From Selaginella moellendorffii (Eukaryota; Streptophyta; Lycopodiopsida; Selaginellales; Selaginellaceae): a DNA stretch of 64,000 nucleotides. Below are positions 22,350-33,442 of this stretch, piece after piece; the stretch's first letter is position 1; each line of letters starts with the position of its first letter. The translations under genes were made by a program, and so were the position numbers. The DNA is taken from the NCBI RefSeq assembly GCF_000143415.4, contig NW_003314318.1, positions 1,105,394-1,169,393 of the forward strand, written 5' to 3'. The notes under the pieces were generated by a model. It did not search any database, was not told the origin of the DNA, and worked only from the letters and a program-made list of their open reading frames with translations.

Positions 22350-22476
22350 TATTGCGAGAAGAACACTCGGAAGCATATAAAATGAAAAGTGAAATGAAAA
22401 AGCACATTTGTATTAATTATATAAAGTATAATAAGTTTTATTGATAGAGAATAAACATCGATAGTGTTGGAGAAAT

Positions 22477-25400
22477 CTAATTAGCTCCAAAAGTTTTCTG
22501 CAACTCAGCAATAGTAAGGCTTGCTTGGTGTATATGAATATCCACTTTAGGATCCTGGTGCAAGATGTTGATGAAGATGTAGTACATATGCTTGCAAGGA
22601 GCATATGCCTTCCCATGTTCCTCGCGCTTCGTAAACTCTAGACATGTGCAAGAAGGAAAGTCGTGAATGGCAATTGTGTACTCTCCACCTTCTGTTTTGA
22701 CTATGTACTCCTTTGCAAGCACAGTGATGTACTTCGTAGAGAGAATCTCACACTCAAGTGTTTGAGCCAAGTTTATTTTACCTTGCTTCTGCTTGGAGAC
22801 GGTACCAATAAATTTAACTGCTTTACCTTTTCGTGCTGGCCTCCTGTGCATCTCTGTAGGAATAGTCCTGCTCCTGTCACTCATGTCTCCAACTCTCCTC
22901 TCAAGATTAAAACCAGATTTCTCAAGGTTTTCAATCTCATCCGAGGTGAGCGCGACCCCATTAACAACCGGCCATTCTTTAGGTACTGCATCAGGTTTAG
23001 TCACTATAGTGTCTTCAAGCCGCTTCGTATGGTTGGCGGCGGTGTTGCAACAATATAGCCAGCACCATCTTGAAAATCCTACTTGCTTTCGTTCCCCATA
23101 GAAACATGGGGCTGGAACAGAAGCAGATTTTTCACCACGAATCCAGGCCCAACACTTGCCCCTCGGAAGCATCCCCACACACCTTACATTTGATTTTGCT
23201 GGCACACGTCGGATTGCCCATTGCTTCGGCTCCACGCTACGGTAAGCAATTTCAACCTGTTGCGATGCACTCTCTTCATCAGCCACTTGAGGTGGCTCAG
23301 TCCGAGAGCGGTGTCTTGGAGCAGAATGGTACTCGACATCAGGCCTATGGGAGCTTTTTGCTCCAAGGTCCGTACCAACATCTTCCCCAGCAAAGGAAAA
23401 ATGACGCTTTGAGCGGACAGTCTTCATATCACCAATAGAAGCTCGGGGAATGTACTCCATAGATGTGCCACGGACCACTTCCTCAACTGCAGTTGCCACT
23501 GTTCGGGCGGGTGGAGTTAATTTTCTCTTCATCCTATCATGTAACATCTCAACAGAAGGCCCTGTTCCCATGTATCTTCCTTCCTCGAATGCCAGTGCTT
23601 TTGAAGATTGCTCTATAGCACGTATCAAATCTGATAGACAGGCTTCGTATAGACTCATCTTCTCTTTCCCTGCCTCAGAGGAACGCCAACTTCAATGCTT
23701 ACTTTCGGAGAGATTCACAGTTGGGGTGTATGCGAGGTCCTCAAGTGGTTGATCCTAATGGAAAAGGCAATATTAAAAGGTAATAAAAGGAGAAGAAAAA
23801 ATATAAACCAACCTGAAAAGAGTGATGTCCCCATTGGAACATCCTAACTTCCCACCATCCTAACCATGACTCAAGTTGTGGTAGGCAACTTACGTCTATA
23901 TGGCCATCTTCACGCCACCATATTCAGATCTCGTTTGCTTTTGCTTCATGCTCTTCTTCAGAAGGTGCAACCTGCCATTGTTTGCACAACTCCTTAAATA
24001 TTGATTGAAACTCTGGCTTGATAAGGTGGCAGTGCTGGTTTAGGCTTTGAGCCCAATGGAACTCACAAGTCCTCTCACGACCTTCCAATGGTTGACCATT
24101 CCCAAAAATTGCTCGGATACCATTCCAGTTTGCACCAGCCCCATCTGCCATGAAACCACGAAAGTTTGCAGGCTTACCAGTCCGCTTTAGGACAATATCA
24201 GAGAGGGACTTCCAAAATATTTCCTGTGCTGTCTGGTCTTGTACTTTAAACTCTGCTGTCGCAATTGTTATGTTACAACGTAGCCTATGAAAACATAAAT
24301 ATTATAACAATTTCAATATAATGAGAATAAAAATTACCTTGGATCATACACATGAGCTCCCATGGTTGTCCAACTGGATACACGCTCCATATGGTCAAAA
24401 TGTACCCATGCATTTGCAAGGTCACTGGACCCAAACATGTCCATTCGGGAGACAAGATCTACACCAGAGGCAGGGCCCATGGTAAACATTTTGAAGACGA
24501 AGGGGCGCTCTTGCTCATTCACAACTTGGTCTAGAAACAAACTTCCGTGGATGAACTCGTATGGACAGGTCCGTTTCAATTCAAGGATGGAGTCAATTTT
24601 TGATTGCAACTTCCCCTCTCGAGATTCACACATCCAAGATTTTATCCTAAACAATATAATGTAAGAAAAAATTATTATTATAACGTATGAAAAATAATGG
24701 ATGTACCTCCTTAGGCTAGTAGCAGGTTGTACTCCTCGTAGTAAGTCCCACAAGCTAGCCTCATTTAGTTGAGTCTTTTGGCAACCTGGATTGAGTAAGG
24801 TATTTGCAATAAAATCCTTGAGGACGGTCTTCTGAATATGCTTCAGAGTTGTAGATGAGTTTCTCATAGTCTCTTCCTGTACAGCATCTTTGAAACGGTT
24901 GAGAGAACTCCTTTGTATCCCTTCCTGCATTGGATGCATATGTGTGCCAACATGCACTGCAGCTCTTCCAGCCACTCCATCCCATGGAAGAAAGTAGTAC
25001 ATCTTGGCCTCGCAGATAGCACGACATAGAGGGGCATTTTTGCAGAATCGACATTTGAATCCAACAGCAATGGTGTCACAGGCTGGAGGATTGACTGCAG
25101 ACCCTTTGAAAAATATAGAGTTTCTAGAGCGGTCTCGATTGCATGCTTCATCCACACAATCTAAATGCCCGCCACAATGAACTATAGACACTGTGCCTTC
25201 AAAATGTTGAAAGTGTGTGGTCTTGATCTTGCACCAATTGTGGACATCCTGCTTGGTTTCCATCCCCTTCTGTTTGGAACCTGTGCTGCTGACAAGAGGT
25301 GGTAGCTCGAAGAAAATGTTGCCGTTGTAGGAGGATGGAAGCTCACTCACAAGCCTATACAAAAACAAGTGCACGTCGATTGAGAGGCGTGAAAATTAGA

Positions 25401-25815
25401 AAGCATTGCTAACGGCTTTGAATATTGCTGAAGTTGGAGCTGGAGCTGGTGAATTTGGCGCCGACACTAGCATGACATCTTCACTTGAACTAAAAGAGGA
25501 CGAGAGGATAACGACTGACTCTTGCTTCACATTCACTTTCGCTGGAATGCATTTTGGCATTTTGACTGGAGATCCAAACACTCGAATCTCCTTCGACTTG
25601 GAATTTTGTAAATCCCATTGTTGTCCACCCTCGCCCACACCAGAAAGAAGAAACTCCGAGTATGCAACTATACCGGTGTCGTTGCGGATCACAGCCTCTA
25701 AAGAAATAGAGCCAAGACGAAGATCAAAACGCCGACATAAAAAACTTTCAGAAACAATACTCTGAGAGAATGAAAGAGGTGGGTGATCTCGAAAATGAAG
25801 AAGAAACCTCTCCAT
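22477..25815 (-). pseudogene. Mutator-like (MULE) transposase with SWIM zinc finger
   Basis: Spliced minus-strand gene. Segments: 25815-~25414 (leader), ~25341-24707, 24646-24338, 24284-~23813, then from ~23755 to 22477. First comes a Cys/His zinc module of WRKY-GCM1 type (HCGGHLDCVDEAC; FKCRFCKNAPLCRA; GTHMHP). Next is the DDE core: Asp in VYDPR, Asp in FMADGAGANW followed by CEFHW, and a late Glu in LGWWEVRMF. At the end is a SWIM finger, CTCLEF...APCKHMYYIF. Known MULEs share this order. Two in-frame TGA codons (23924-23926 and about 23698) each stand where Trp would fit, so the copy is probably inactive. The first intron's ends are uncertain. Confidence 0.75.
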
Positions 25816-25829
25816 CCTTCTCAATAGGT

Positions 25830-26690
25830 TTTGGAGTTCTCTCTCTTTATGCTACTTGTAAAAATCTATAGTGAAACATAATTGAAATTTAAATAGAGTA
25901 ATAAGAAGACAATGTACAAAATGAATTTAAATTCTATAGCAAATTTAACATGTGTAAGTGTGACAGTATTAATATTACTGTCATCTATTATGATGTCTGA
26001 TGCATGTATACACATAGATCCAAGGAAAGATTTTCAGCACGTGAAGTTTGATAGTTAATAATGATACCAGTAATGACATTCTGCTATAACGTGTTAAACC
26101 AAGAGATCCAATCTAACTATCAGCACGTGTGATATGTCAAGTTGTCAAATTTTAAGTGGTAGATGATAATAAATCTTGTCAAATCTTATTCTTCAATAAC
26201 AGATTTGATTCGTAGTACAACTCAAGTTTTATCCATAATTGTGAACACTGCTCAATGACATTTAAAGCACGTGCCTATTGTTTAGGATCTAATACAGTAC
26301 AAAATAAATTTCTGGATGAGGATTCATCCATTCATAGATGGATATAGTACAACATATTTTAACGTGCCTTATTTATACTCTTTGAAGTTCTTGTAACGAT
26401 TCCAAAATATGTACAAAATAGTGATGAGAATGCATCCTTTCTAGATAATTTGTAAAATATAATATCATATCTCTAATAACAGAAATGTTGATAGGTGCTA
26501 GTTATACCATCATTAAAATATACAAAATAAAGAAGCATAATTTACATATAATAATAATGATAAGATAAAATAAGATCAAAGATATTGTGATGGTTGAGAT
26601 TTAGGTTATTCGGAATGAACGGCCAGGATGAGAGATAGGTTAGGGTTAGGGCAGCCGTCAGGATTAGGGTTAGGGTAGCCGCCAAGATTA
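25830..26690. other. AT-rich divergent intergenic region of the transposon
   Basis: It separates the transposase (minus) from the methyltransferase gene (plus), so it should hold both promoters. Several ACGTGY words (26038, 26126, 26268) are visible. Near 26640-26690 are a few TTAGGG units, too few for a telomeric array. No gene. Confidence 0.4.
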
Positions 26691-26699
26691 GGTTACTGT

Positions 26700-27000
26700 T
26701 CGCATCGTGAGTGGAGCGCGCGAGAGATCGAGAGATTGAGCGCGAAGGAGATCGAGGGATTGAGCGCGAAGGAGATCGAGCGATTGAGCGTGCAAGAGAT
26801 CGAGAGATTGAGCGGGCAAGAGATCGAGAGATTGAGCGCGCGAGCGGGAGAGTTTGAGCGCGCGAGCGGGAGAGATTGAGCGCGCGAGAAGGAGAGATTG
26901 AGCACGCGAGCAGGAGAGATTGAGCGCGCGAGCAGGAGAGATTGAGTGCGCGAGCAAGAGAGATTGAGTGCGCGAGCGGGAGAGATTGAGCGCACAAGAA
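26700..27000 (+). repeat. 22-24 base tandem repeat in the 5' leader
   Basis: About 13 units of GCGCGAGCGGGAGAGATTGA type; the first five are 24-base variants with GAAGGAGATCGA. It is CpG-rich and ends about 30 bases before the ATG at 27034, so it is probably transcribed as the leader of the ParB-methyltransferase gene. The Ala/Arg/Ser/Leu open frames on the other strand are artefacts. Confidence 0.8.
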
Positions 27001-27119
27001 ATCTAGCACAATCAAGAAATCAAGGGAGGAAAGATGCCGCCAAGGGTGAGTTTTGATTTGATTTCTTCCACTTCCATTCCATTTCTTCCCTTTTTTTTCT
27101 TGATTGCTTCTTTGCTGGC

Positions 27120-27349
27120 CAAGGTCGAGCTCGGGCGGGCCACCTCGGGCAGTTTTGCTTGCGGAGGGGCCGAGGTTATTCAAATAACCTCGGCCCCTCG
27201 GCGAGCAAAAGTGCCCGAGGTCGAGCTCCGGGCGGCCACCTCGGGCACTTTTGCTTGCGGAGGGGCCGAGGTTATTCAAATAACCTTGGCCCCTCGGCGA
27301 GCAAAACTGCCCGAGGTCGAGCTCGGGCAGGCCACCTCGGGCACTTTTG
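27120..27349. repeat. GC-rich palindromic repeat array in intron 1
   Basis: Repeated blocks GTGCCCGAGGTCGAGCTC and GAGGTTATTCAAATAACCTC (an 18-base perfect inverted repeat around CA). They alternate with GGCCCCTCGGCGAGCAAAA. The units can fold on themselves on either strand. Related blocks are at 27812-27963 and 29100-29325. Confidence 0.8.
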
Positions 27350-27811
27350 TGTAAGCTCCTGAGTTTAGACTTCCCGGGAGGTCACCCAGCCCAGTACTAT
27401 TCAAACCCAAGGACGCTTAACCCCAAATATCCCAAGACCCTTAACCGATTGGAAAAGGGGGTGCACTCTTTTTCATGGGCCCTTTCCCTCTATATTTGAA
27501 CCCCTATGGATCGTCTCTCGAGTCGTTCCCTTTGGTTGCTTACAATCCACCACGCTTCCCTGCAAGTTCACGCCCTCGTGAACGGAAGCTGAGAGCCGCA
27601 GCTCTCCCGAGAGCCCCGCTCTCTTGACACCCTACCCCTCGGGTCGAGCCTAGCGGGAGCAAACTAGACTAACCAGATGTCAATCAATATGTGGTGCGAT
27701 TCCCCTAAGCCAACCAACAGAGTCGGACCCAAGACCGCTCCAATACCAAATGTATTTGAATAGTACTGGGCTGGGTGACCTCCCGGGAAGTCTAAACTCA
27801 GGAGCTTACAT
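27350..27811 (-). mobile_element. Family A TRIM copy with fold-back end
   Basis: 27350-27544 is the family A LTR in reverse orientation, followed by the reversed internal region and primer site (near 27740). Instead of a second LTR in the same direction, the last ~55 bases (27757-27811) are the LTR end in the opposite direction. The copy is therefore terminated by inverted rather than direct repeats. Confidence 0.7.
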
Positions 27812-27963
27812 TTTGCTTGCCGAGGGGCCGAGGTTATTCAAATAACCTTGGCCCCTCGGCGAGCAAAAGTGCCCGAGGTCGAGCTCCGGGCGGCCACCTC
27901 GGGCACTTTTGCTTGCCGAGGGGCCAAGGTTATTTGAATAACCTCGGCCCCTCGGCAAGCAAA
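27812..27963. repeat. ~150-base near-perfect palindrome
   Basis: From CTTGCCGAGGGGCCGAGG to its mirror at CTTGGCCCC...GGCAAGC, centred near 27890 in the GTCGAGCTCCGGG core. On each side lies family A LTR sequence in opposite orientation, so the palindrome is the centre of a larger inverted repeat that runs into the N gap. Confidence 0.7.
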
Positions 27964-28065
27964 ATGTAAGCTCCTGAGTTTAGACTTCCCGGGAGCTCAC
28001 CCAGCCCATTACTATTCAAATACATTTGTTATTGGAGCGTTCTTCCCTCCGACTCTGTTGGTTGG
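27964..28065. mobile_element. Family A fragment running into the gap
   Basis: TGTAAGCTCCTGAG...TATTCAAA, then a switch to plus-strand primer-site-like sequence (TTGTTATTGGAGCG) and the start of the TRIM interior. It mirrors 27720-27811. It is cut by the gap at 28066. Confidence 0.6.
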
Positions 28066-29010
28066 NNNNNNNNNNNNNNNNNNNNNNNNNNNNNNNNNNN
28101 NNNNNNNNNNNNNNNNNNNNNNNNNNNNNNNNNNNNNNNNNNNNNNNNNNNNNNNNNNNNNNNNNNNNNNNNNNNNNNNNNNNNNNNNNNNNNNNNNNNN
28201 NNNNNNNNNNNNNNNNNNNNNNNNNNNNNNNNNNNNNNNNNNNNNNNNNNNNNNNNNNNNNNNNNNNNNNNNNNNNNNNNNNNNNNNNNNNNNNNNNNNN
28301 NNNNNNNNNNNNNNNNNNNNNNNNNNNNNNNNNNNNNNNNNNNNNNNNNNNNNNNNNNNNNNNNNNNNNNNNNNNNNNNNNNNNNNNNNNNNNNNNNNNN
28401 NNNNNNNNNNNNNNNNNNNNNNNNNNNNNNNNNNNNNNNNNNNNNNNNNNNNNNNNNNNNNNNNNNNNNNNNNNNNNNNNNNNNNNNNNNNNNNNNNNNN
28501 NNNNNNNNNNNNNNNNNNNNNNNNNNNNNNNNNNNNNNNNNNNNNNNNNNNNNNNNNNNNNNNNNNNNNNNNNNNNNNNNNNNNNNNNNNNNNNNNNNNN
28601 NNNNNNNNNNNNNNNNNNNNNNNNNNNNNNNNNNNNNNNNNNNNNNNNNNNNNNNNNNNNNNNNNNNNNNNNNNNNNNNNNNNNNNNNNNNNNNNNNNNN
28701 NNNNNNNNNNNNNNNNNNNNNNNNNNNNNNNNNNNNNNNNNNNNNNNNNNNNNNNNNNNNNNNNNNNNNNNNNNNNNNNNNNNNNNNNNNNNNNNNNNNN
28801 NNNNNNNNNNNNNNNNNNNNNNNNNNNNNNNNNNNNNNNNNNNNNNNNNNNNNNNNNNNNNNNNNNNNNNNNNNNNNNNNNNNNNNNNNNNNNNNNNNNN
28901 NNNNNNNNNNNNNNNNNNNNNNNNNNNNNNNNNNNNNNNNNNNNNNNNNNNNNNNNNNNNNNNNNNNNNNNNNNNNNNNNNNNNNNNNNNNNNNNNNNNN
29001 NNNNNNNNNN
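28066..29010. other. Assembly gap (945 N)
   Basis: No sequence. It lies inside intron 1 of the methyltransferase gene, next to a large palindrome, which is the likely reason the assembly failed here. Confidence 0.95.
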
Positions 29011-29099
29011 AAGTGAGCAGGGTCGCCGAGAGGTCCAGAGCGCGGGACGGGGTTGCGGATGGACTCCAGCGAGGGGGAATGGGATTTGCCGAGGCGAGG

Positions 29100-29325
29100 C
29101 GGCAACTATAATAACATGGGCCCCTCGGCGAGCAAAACTGCCCGAGGTCGAGCTCCGGGCGGCCACCTCGGGCACTTTGGCTGCCCAGGGGGCTGAGGTT
29201 ATTCAAATAACCTCGGCCCCTCCGACCCCTAAAGTGCCCGAGGTGGAGTCTAGGCCCACTTGATTTTTGAATAACCTCGGCCCCCTGGGCAGCCAAAGTG
29301 CCCGAGGTGGAGTCTAGGCCCACTT
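29100..29325. repeat. GC-rich palindromic repeat block, second site
   Basis: Same words as 27120-27349 (GTGCCCGAGGT, GAGGTTATTCAAATAACCTC), with a variant ending GTCTAGGCCCACTTGATTTT repeated at 29250-29270 and 29310-29330. It ends just before the splice acceptor at 29404. Confidence 0.75.
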
Positions 29326-32300
29326 GATTTTTTTTTTCTCTTTGACTGTTTGAATTTCTCATTATCTTTATTTAGTTTGACTAACAAAACTTTTTCTCTT
29401 GCAGAAAAGGAAAATTGTAACACAGAAAAAGGTTGTTGGAGCCAAGAAGACACGAGAAGTTCAATTTGGCACTGACGACGACATCACAATCGACATGTCC
29501 ATTGGCACAACAGAGACACATTTAGATAGAGATTCACCACCTCCACCACCATCACCTCCACCATCACCACCTCCACCACCGCCATCGCCACCTCCACCAC
29601 CTCCATCACCACCTCCACCACCTCCATCGCCACCGCCACCACCACCATTGCCACCACCACTACCACTATTGCCTCTGCCCCCGCCGCCACCGCCACCACC
29701 ACCATTGCCACCACCACTGCCACTATTGCCTTTGCCCCCGCCACCACCGCCACCACCACCAACGCAAATCCCTGAAGTTGGGCAATCTAGTGGTGTTCAC
29801 GATAGGGAACCTGAGGAACAACCTGGAGCTGAAAGAGTTGCAGACCTTCCTGACAACGTGGTGGACAAGCGCTTCCAAGAGACTGTTATGCGGACAAGGG
29901 AAAAAGCAGTTCACCAAACACTTGAGGCGCTCAAGTGGCCAGGCCCTTGTGACTTGATCAGAGAAATCCCCCTTTGCCGTTTGCAGCAGACGAACCTTGT
30001 CCGCACAGCATCCAAGTATGTCAACCCGGATATATACAGCTTGTTCAAACAAAATGGCCTTGCAACAAATATCGGTATGTTTCTAGTCTCTTTTTGCAAG
30101 CCAGGAACAACGGAGATCATTACTGTCACACCCGAGATTGTGAATAGCTGGGATCCTATTTAGAGGAGGAAGTCCCTAGAATTTGATGACATGCTTATCA
30201 GACATCCTAAGACTCGACAGCTTGCGGGGACAATGTTCCAAATTATTGACGGTAACCACCGATATGGAGCTTGGATGAAGTGTATCGACGATCATTTTCG
30301 CGATGATCCTGTCTACCATATCAACGTTCCAGTCGGCCATGTCTACGCGAGGGGACTTTTGGATGTCAACAGACTTATCTTGGCCTGCCAAAAGATCAAT
30401 GCGTAAGTTTTATAATTTTACCTCTAACTCCACTTTAACTTGTTTTGTTGTGTTTAAATGTAGGCTTGGGCAGTTCGCTGTTCAAAAACAAAATCTTGTC
30501 CATGACATCGAGCAACTTCGATTTTTGGCAGACTTGAGTGAGGATGACATCCGCCAACATTATGGTGATGATCTCGCAACACTTGTTCGGCACTCACGCA
30601 CTCAAAATGACGGTACAACTTGGTTCAACAACCCAATCAGTTTTATGCTCGCTGTGTGGTGTAAGGTATGTCTTTCCCTTTTATTTTATAAAAGCCTCTT
30701 TTAATTGTTTTGGTTTTTAGCCTTTGGTGAAGGTCAAGCAGGATGCTTACGAACTTGCATATCCGGAGAAGAGTCGGGAAGAGCTCTCAGCTGAGTTTGT
30801 ACAAATTGAGCACAAAATTCAGCATGCAAAGTCCTCAAAGTTGAAGAAACTAGTATGCATTGCAGACAATCGCAAGCCGAAGGAGTGGCTAGAGACTATA
30901 GCCAAAATTTCTTCTCATGAATGTAAGTTTTTTATCACACTTCATTTTTCTTAATTATGCATATGTTACTTTTGTAGTGAACAAAACTCCAGATGATATG
31001 ATTTACAATATCGCAAAATCGAAGCTTCCATATAAGCAACAGATAGAGACTCTGGAGTTCCTCAATGTCTGCTTGATGAACAGAGAGAAAGGACTGCCAG
31101 AACTATTTGAGAACATGATGAGAAGGGCTGTCTACATCACGCAAACTATAAGTGAAGGTGAGAAGTTCTTGGCACCACACATTGGTGATTATCCAGATGG
31201 CACATTCATGTCTTTCGACACCTACATCAACACGTCATTGGAAGGGATCGAAGAGGGGTGGCTGCCAGAGAAGTCTACAAGCACAACAACTTATGATTGC
31301 CAACATGGTCAACCTTATTTCATGCGACGTGCAGCTTATAGGTATAATATGATTTCTAAGACTGTTTTTTTAAATATATTGTTTACAGGTATCTTCGATA
31401 TAGAGGCATGCCATTTGAGGCACCAGTTTGCACTCGACTTGTTGCAAAGGGTGTAAGAGATGGAGGAATGTATCCAACAATGTTTGCGAGAGTTCCAAAG
31501 GCACGAAAGATAGAATGCCCTTGGGAGTTGGAGCTCCTAGGGAAGGAGACCTCTACACTAGATCGCGAGGAAATTATCAATGCTAGCAACGATGGCAATG
31601 CAAGTGACGATGGAGACGAGGATGAGGAAGCTCCAGATCAAGTTCATGTTCCACCACTAGACAGTCAGGAACAGGCTCCAATTCAACCATCAAACAACCA
31701 AGATCCAGATCAGGTTTTACCAGTAAATAACGATGATCAAGTGGTTCACAGAATATCACGTCGACCTCGAGGTAAGCAAAAGTGAATTTTACAAACTAAA
31801 GGTGGTAATACATGTTTTTTGCAGCAATGACTGTTGGTAGTAATTTCATTCCAGCTCGACGAGATGCTCGTGAAGAGGAGTTGGAGGAACTCTCATCGAC
31901 AATACGCCATATGACGGTATCATACTATTTATTACTTTTTTCATTCACTTAGCTCTTTTATAGGTCCATCCTGTGTCCCCAATAACACAACGAGGCATTG
32001 TGGGTATCTTCATTGGCTCTTACAGTAGATTATTGACATCTTTCACGGAAGACGACATCAACATGGATATATGCCGCCAGTTCAACCGTTGGTGCCGAAA
32101 GATACAAAGGCCCGTGCTCCCAGTTGCAGACTTCATTCTCTTCGACTTTCCAGATGGTCTTTCAGATATCGATGGGAAAGTTGAGGATTGGAACTTTCTC
32201 ACACCTGACCACTTGCGCGATGCATTCCTATTGTCCGAAGTACTTATGCTCGAAGCTGGCCATGTCGTCTTCATCCTACCGAACGACCCCAACTGGATGT

Positions 32301-33069
32301 ATGAGCTTATGACGTGCGTAGCAGAAGTTCATTTCAAGTCATTCTCTTCCGGGTGCATTATGGATCCTATTGGCGTTGATACAAGGGGCGTCCAAGGGAA
32401 GCCTGAAAAGGTGAGTATGTATTTTATATTTTTATCTAATTTCTAAACATTTTTATTTTCCAGGTTATGATGTGGACCTATCATGCCTTCTGCAGAAACA
32501 CACATGATGGGTTTCGTGATAGCGAACGTGCAGCACGGGTTTTGCCTGGGTACGACAGTTCCACTAACATCATACCCAACCTTGTGGATGAGCAGATCCG
32601 CAACACGTTTCCAGGGTACCGATTCCGAACTCCATCAGCAATGCAAGTCTTGCTTGAGCTCTATTGCCCACCAGATGGTATTGTGATTGATTGCACAGCA
32701 GGTAGTGGTTCTATGGTGGAGGCAGCACGTGACTCTGGTAGGTCGGTGTTTGCTATTGAAGAACATCATTTTTTCAAACGCCGGCTCAGAGGATTTCGTG
32801 AGTTGCCTTCAACCTCAAGGAGGTAAATTATGTTTATTAAAATTTCAATATATATTTCATTCTATTTTATAGATCACAGTCACCTGGAGTTTCTAGAATT
32901 GGAGGCTTTTGAAGTCTCCCTGACTATGCAAAAGCCATGGCTCAACATATGCAAAGTGAATCTTCCCCACAATACCACTATAGGAGGAAGTATAAAAGAA
33001 ATCATTATGTTGATGATGAGGCAGAAGAAAGTTAATTGCATCCTTACATAAAATGGAAAGCTTGTTATA

Positions 33070-33152
33070 TGTTAGATGTCAGTGAAAGTGTCAGATGTCA
33101 GTAAAATTGTCAGATGTCAGTAAAATTGTCAGATGTCAGTGTCAGTGTCAGA
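33070..33152 (+). repeat. 19-base tandem repeat after the methyltransferase gene
   Basis: TGTCAGATGTCAGTAAAAT, about four copies, degenerating to GTCAGT. It lies in the 3' region between the convergent methyltransferase and zinc-finger genes. Confidence 0.75.
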
Positions 33153-33442
33153 TACCATAATTATAGATTATCATTCTCACCTGTCACCATCACTTTGTAG
33201 CGTTTGTGTGTTGCCATCTCCTCCTTCAACATTTTGTAAACAATTGTATGTGATATGATAGCACCTTCTAGAACAAGGTATGTTACCTACAACTAATATC
33301 ATTTTATTATATTTTTTCTTTTAATAGTGACAATACTATAGTATAGTAAAGTAATTCTAGATCTTACATTCCACTATAGGGTGGCCTAAAAACGCCATTT
33401 TTGCACTAGCCAATGTAGTGTTTCCCAAGGGGATGTTGTTCC

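Larger units (their letters stand above)
27034..32912 (+). pseudogene. ParB-like domain fused to N6/N4-type DNA methyltransferase
   Basis: Ten exons by GT-AG fit: 27034-27045, 29405-30402, 30464-30665, 30721-30922, 30978-31341, 31389-31771, 31825-31916, 31964-32410, 32464-32822, 32873-32912; all phases agree. Order: basic start (PRKRK), a proline tract, a ParB/Srx-type module (FQIIDGNHRYGAW), a long middle region with an acidic tail, then a methyltransferase. In the last, FILFDFPDG stands where beta-class enzymes have motif IV (DPPY); motif I follows later (IVIDCTAGSGSMVEAA), the circularly permuted beta order. A TAG at 30161-30163 interrupts exon 2, and DPPY is degenerate, so activity is doubtful. 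Intron 1 holds repeats and a gap. It could instead be a captured viral or host gene. Confidence 0.7.

Noticed and set aside
26637..26690. Interstitial telomeric repeat (TTAGGG words)
   Set aside because: Only a few interrupted units, and the plant telomere unit is TTTAGGG.
28012..29362. Long apparent open frames of 350-450 codons on both strands
   Set aside because: They consist almost entirely of the 945-N gap; only a few dozen real codons flank it.
29484..29762. Val/Ala-rich minus-strand protein
   Set aside because: Mirror image of the proline tract of the ParB-methyltransferase gene.
27034..32912. Bacterial or phage contamination as source of the ParB-methyltransferase gene
   Set aside because: Nine in-phase GT-AG introns of typical local size show a eukaryotic gene; an ancient viral origin cannot be excluded.
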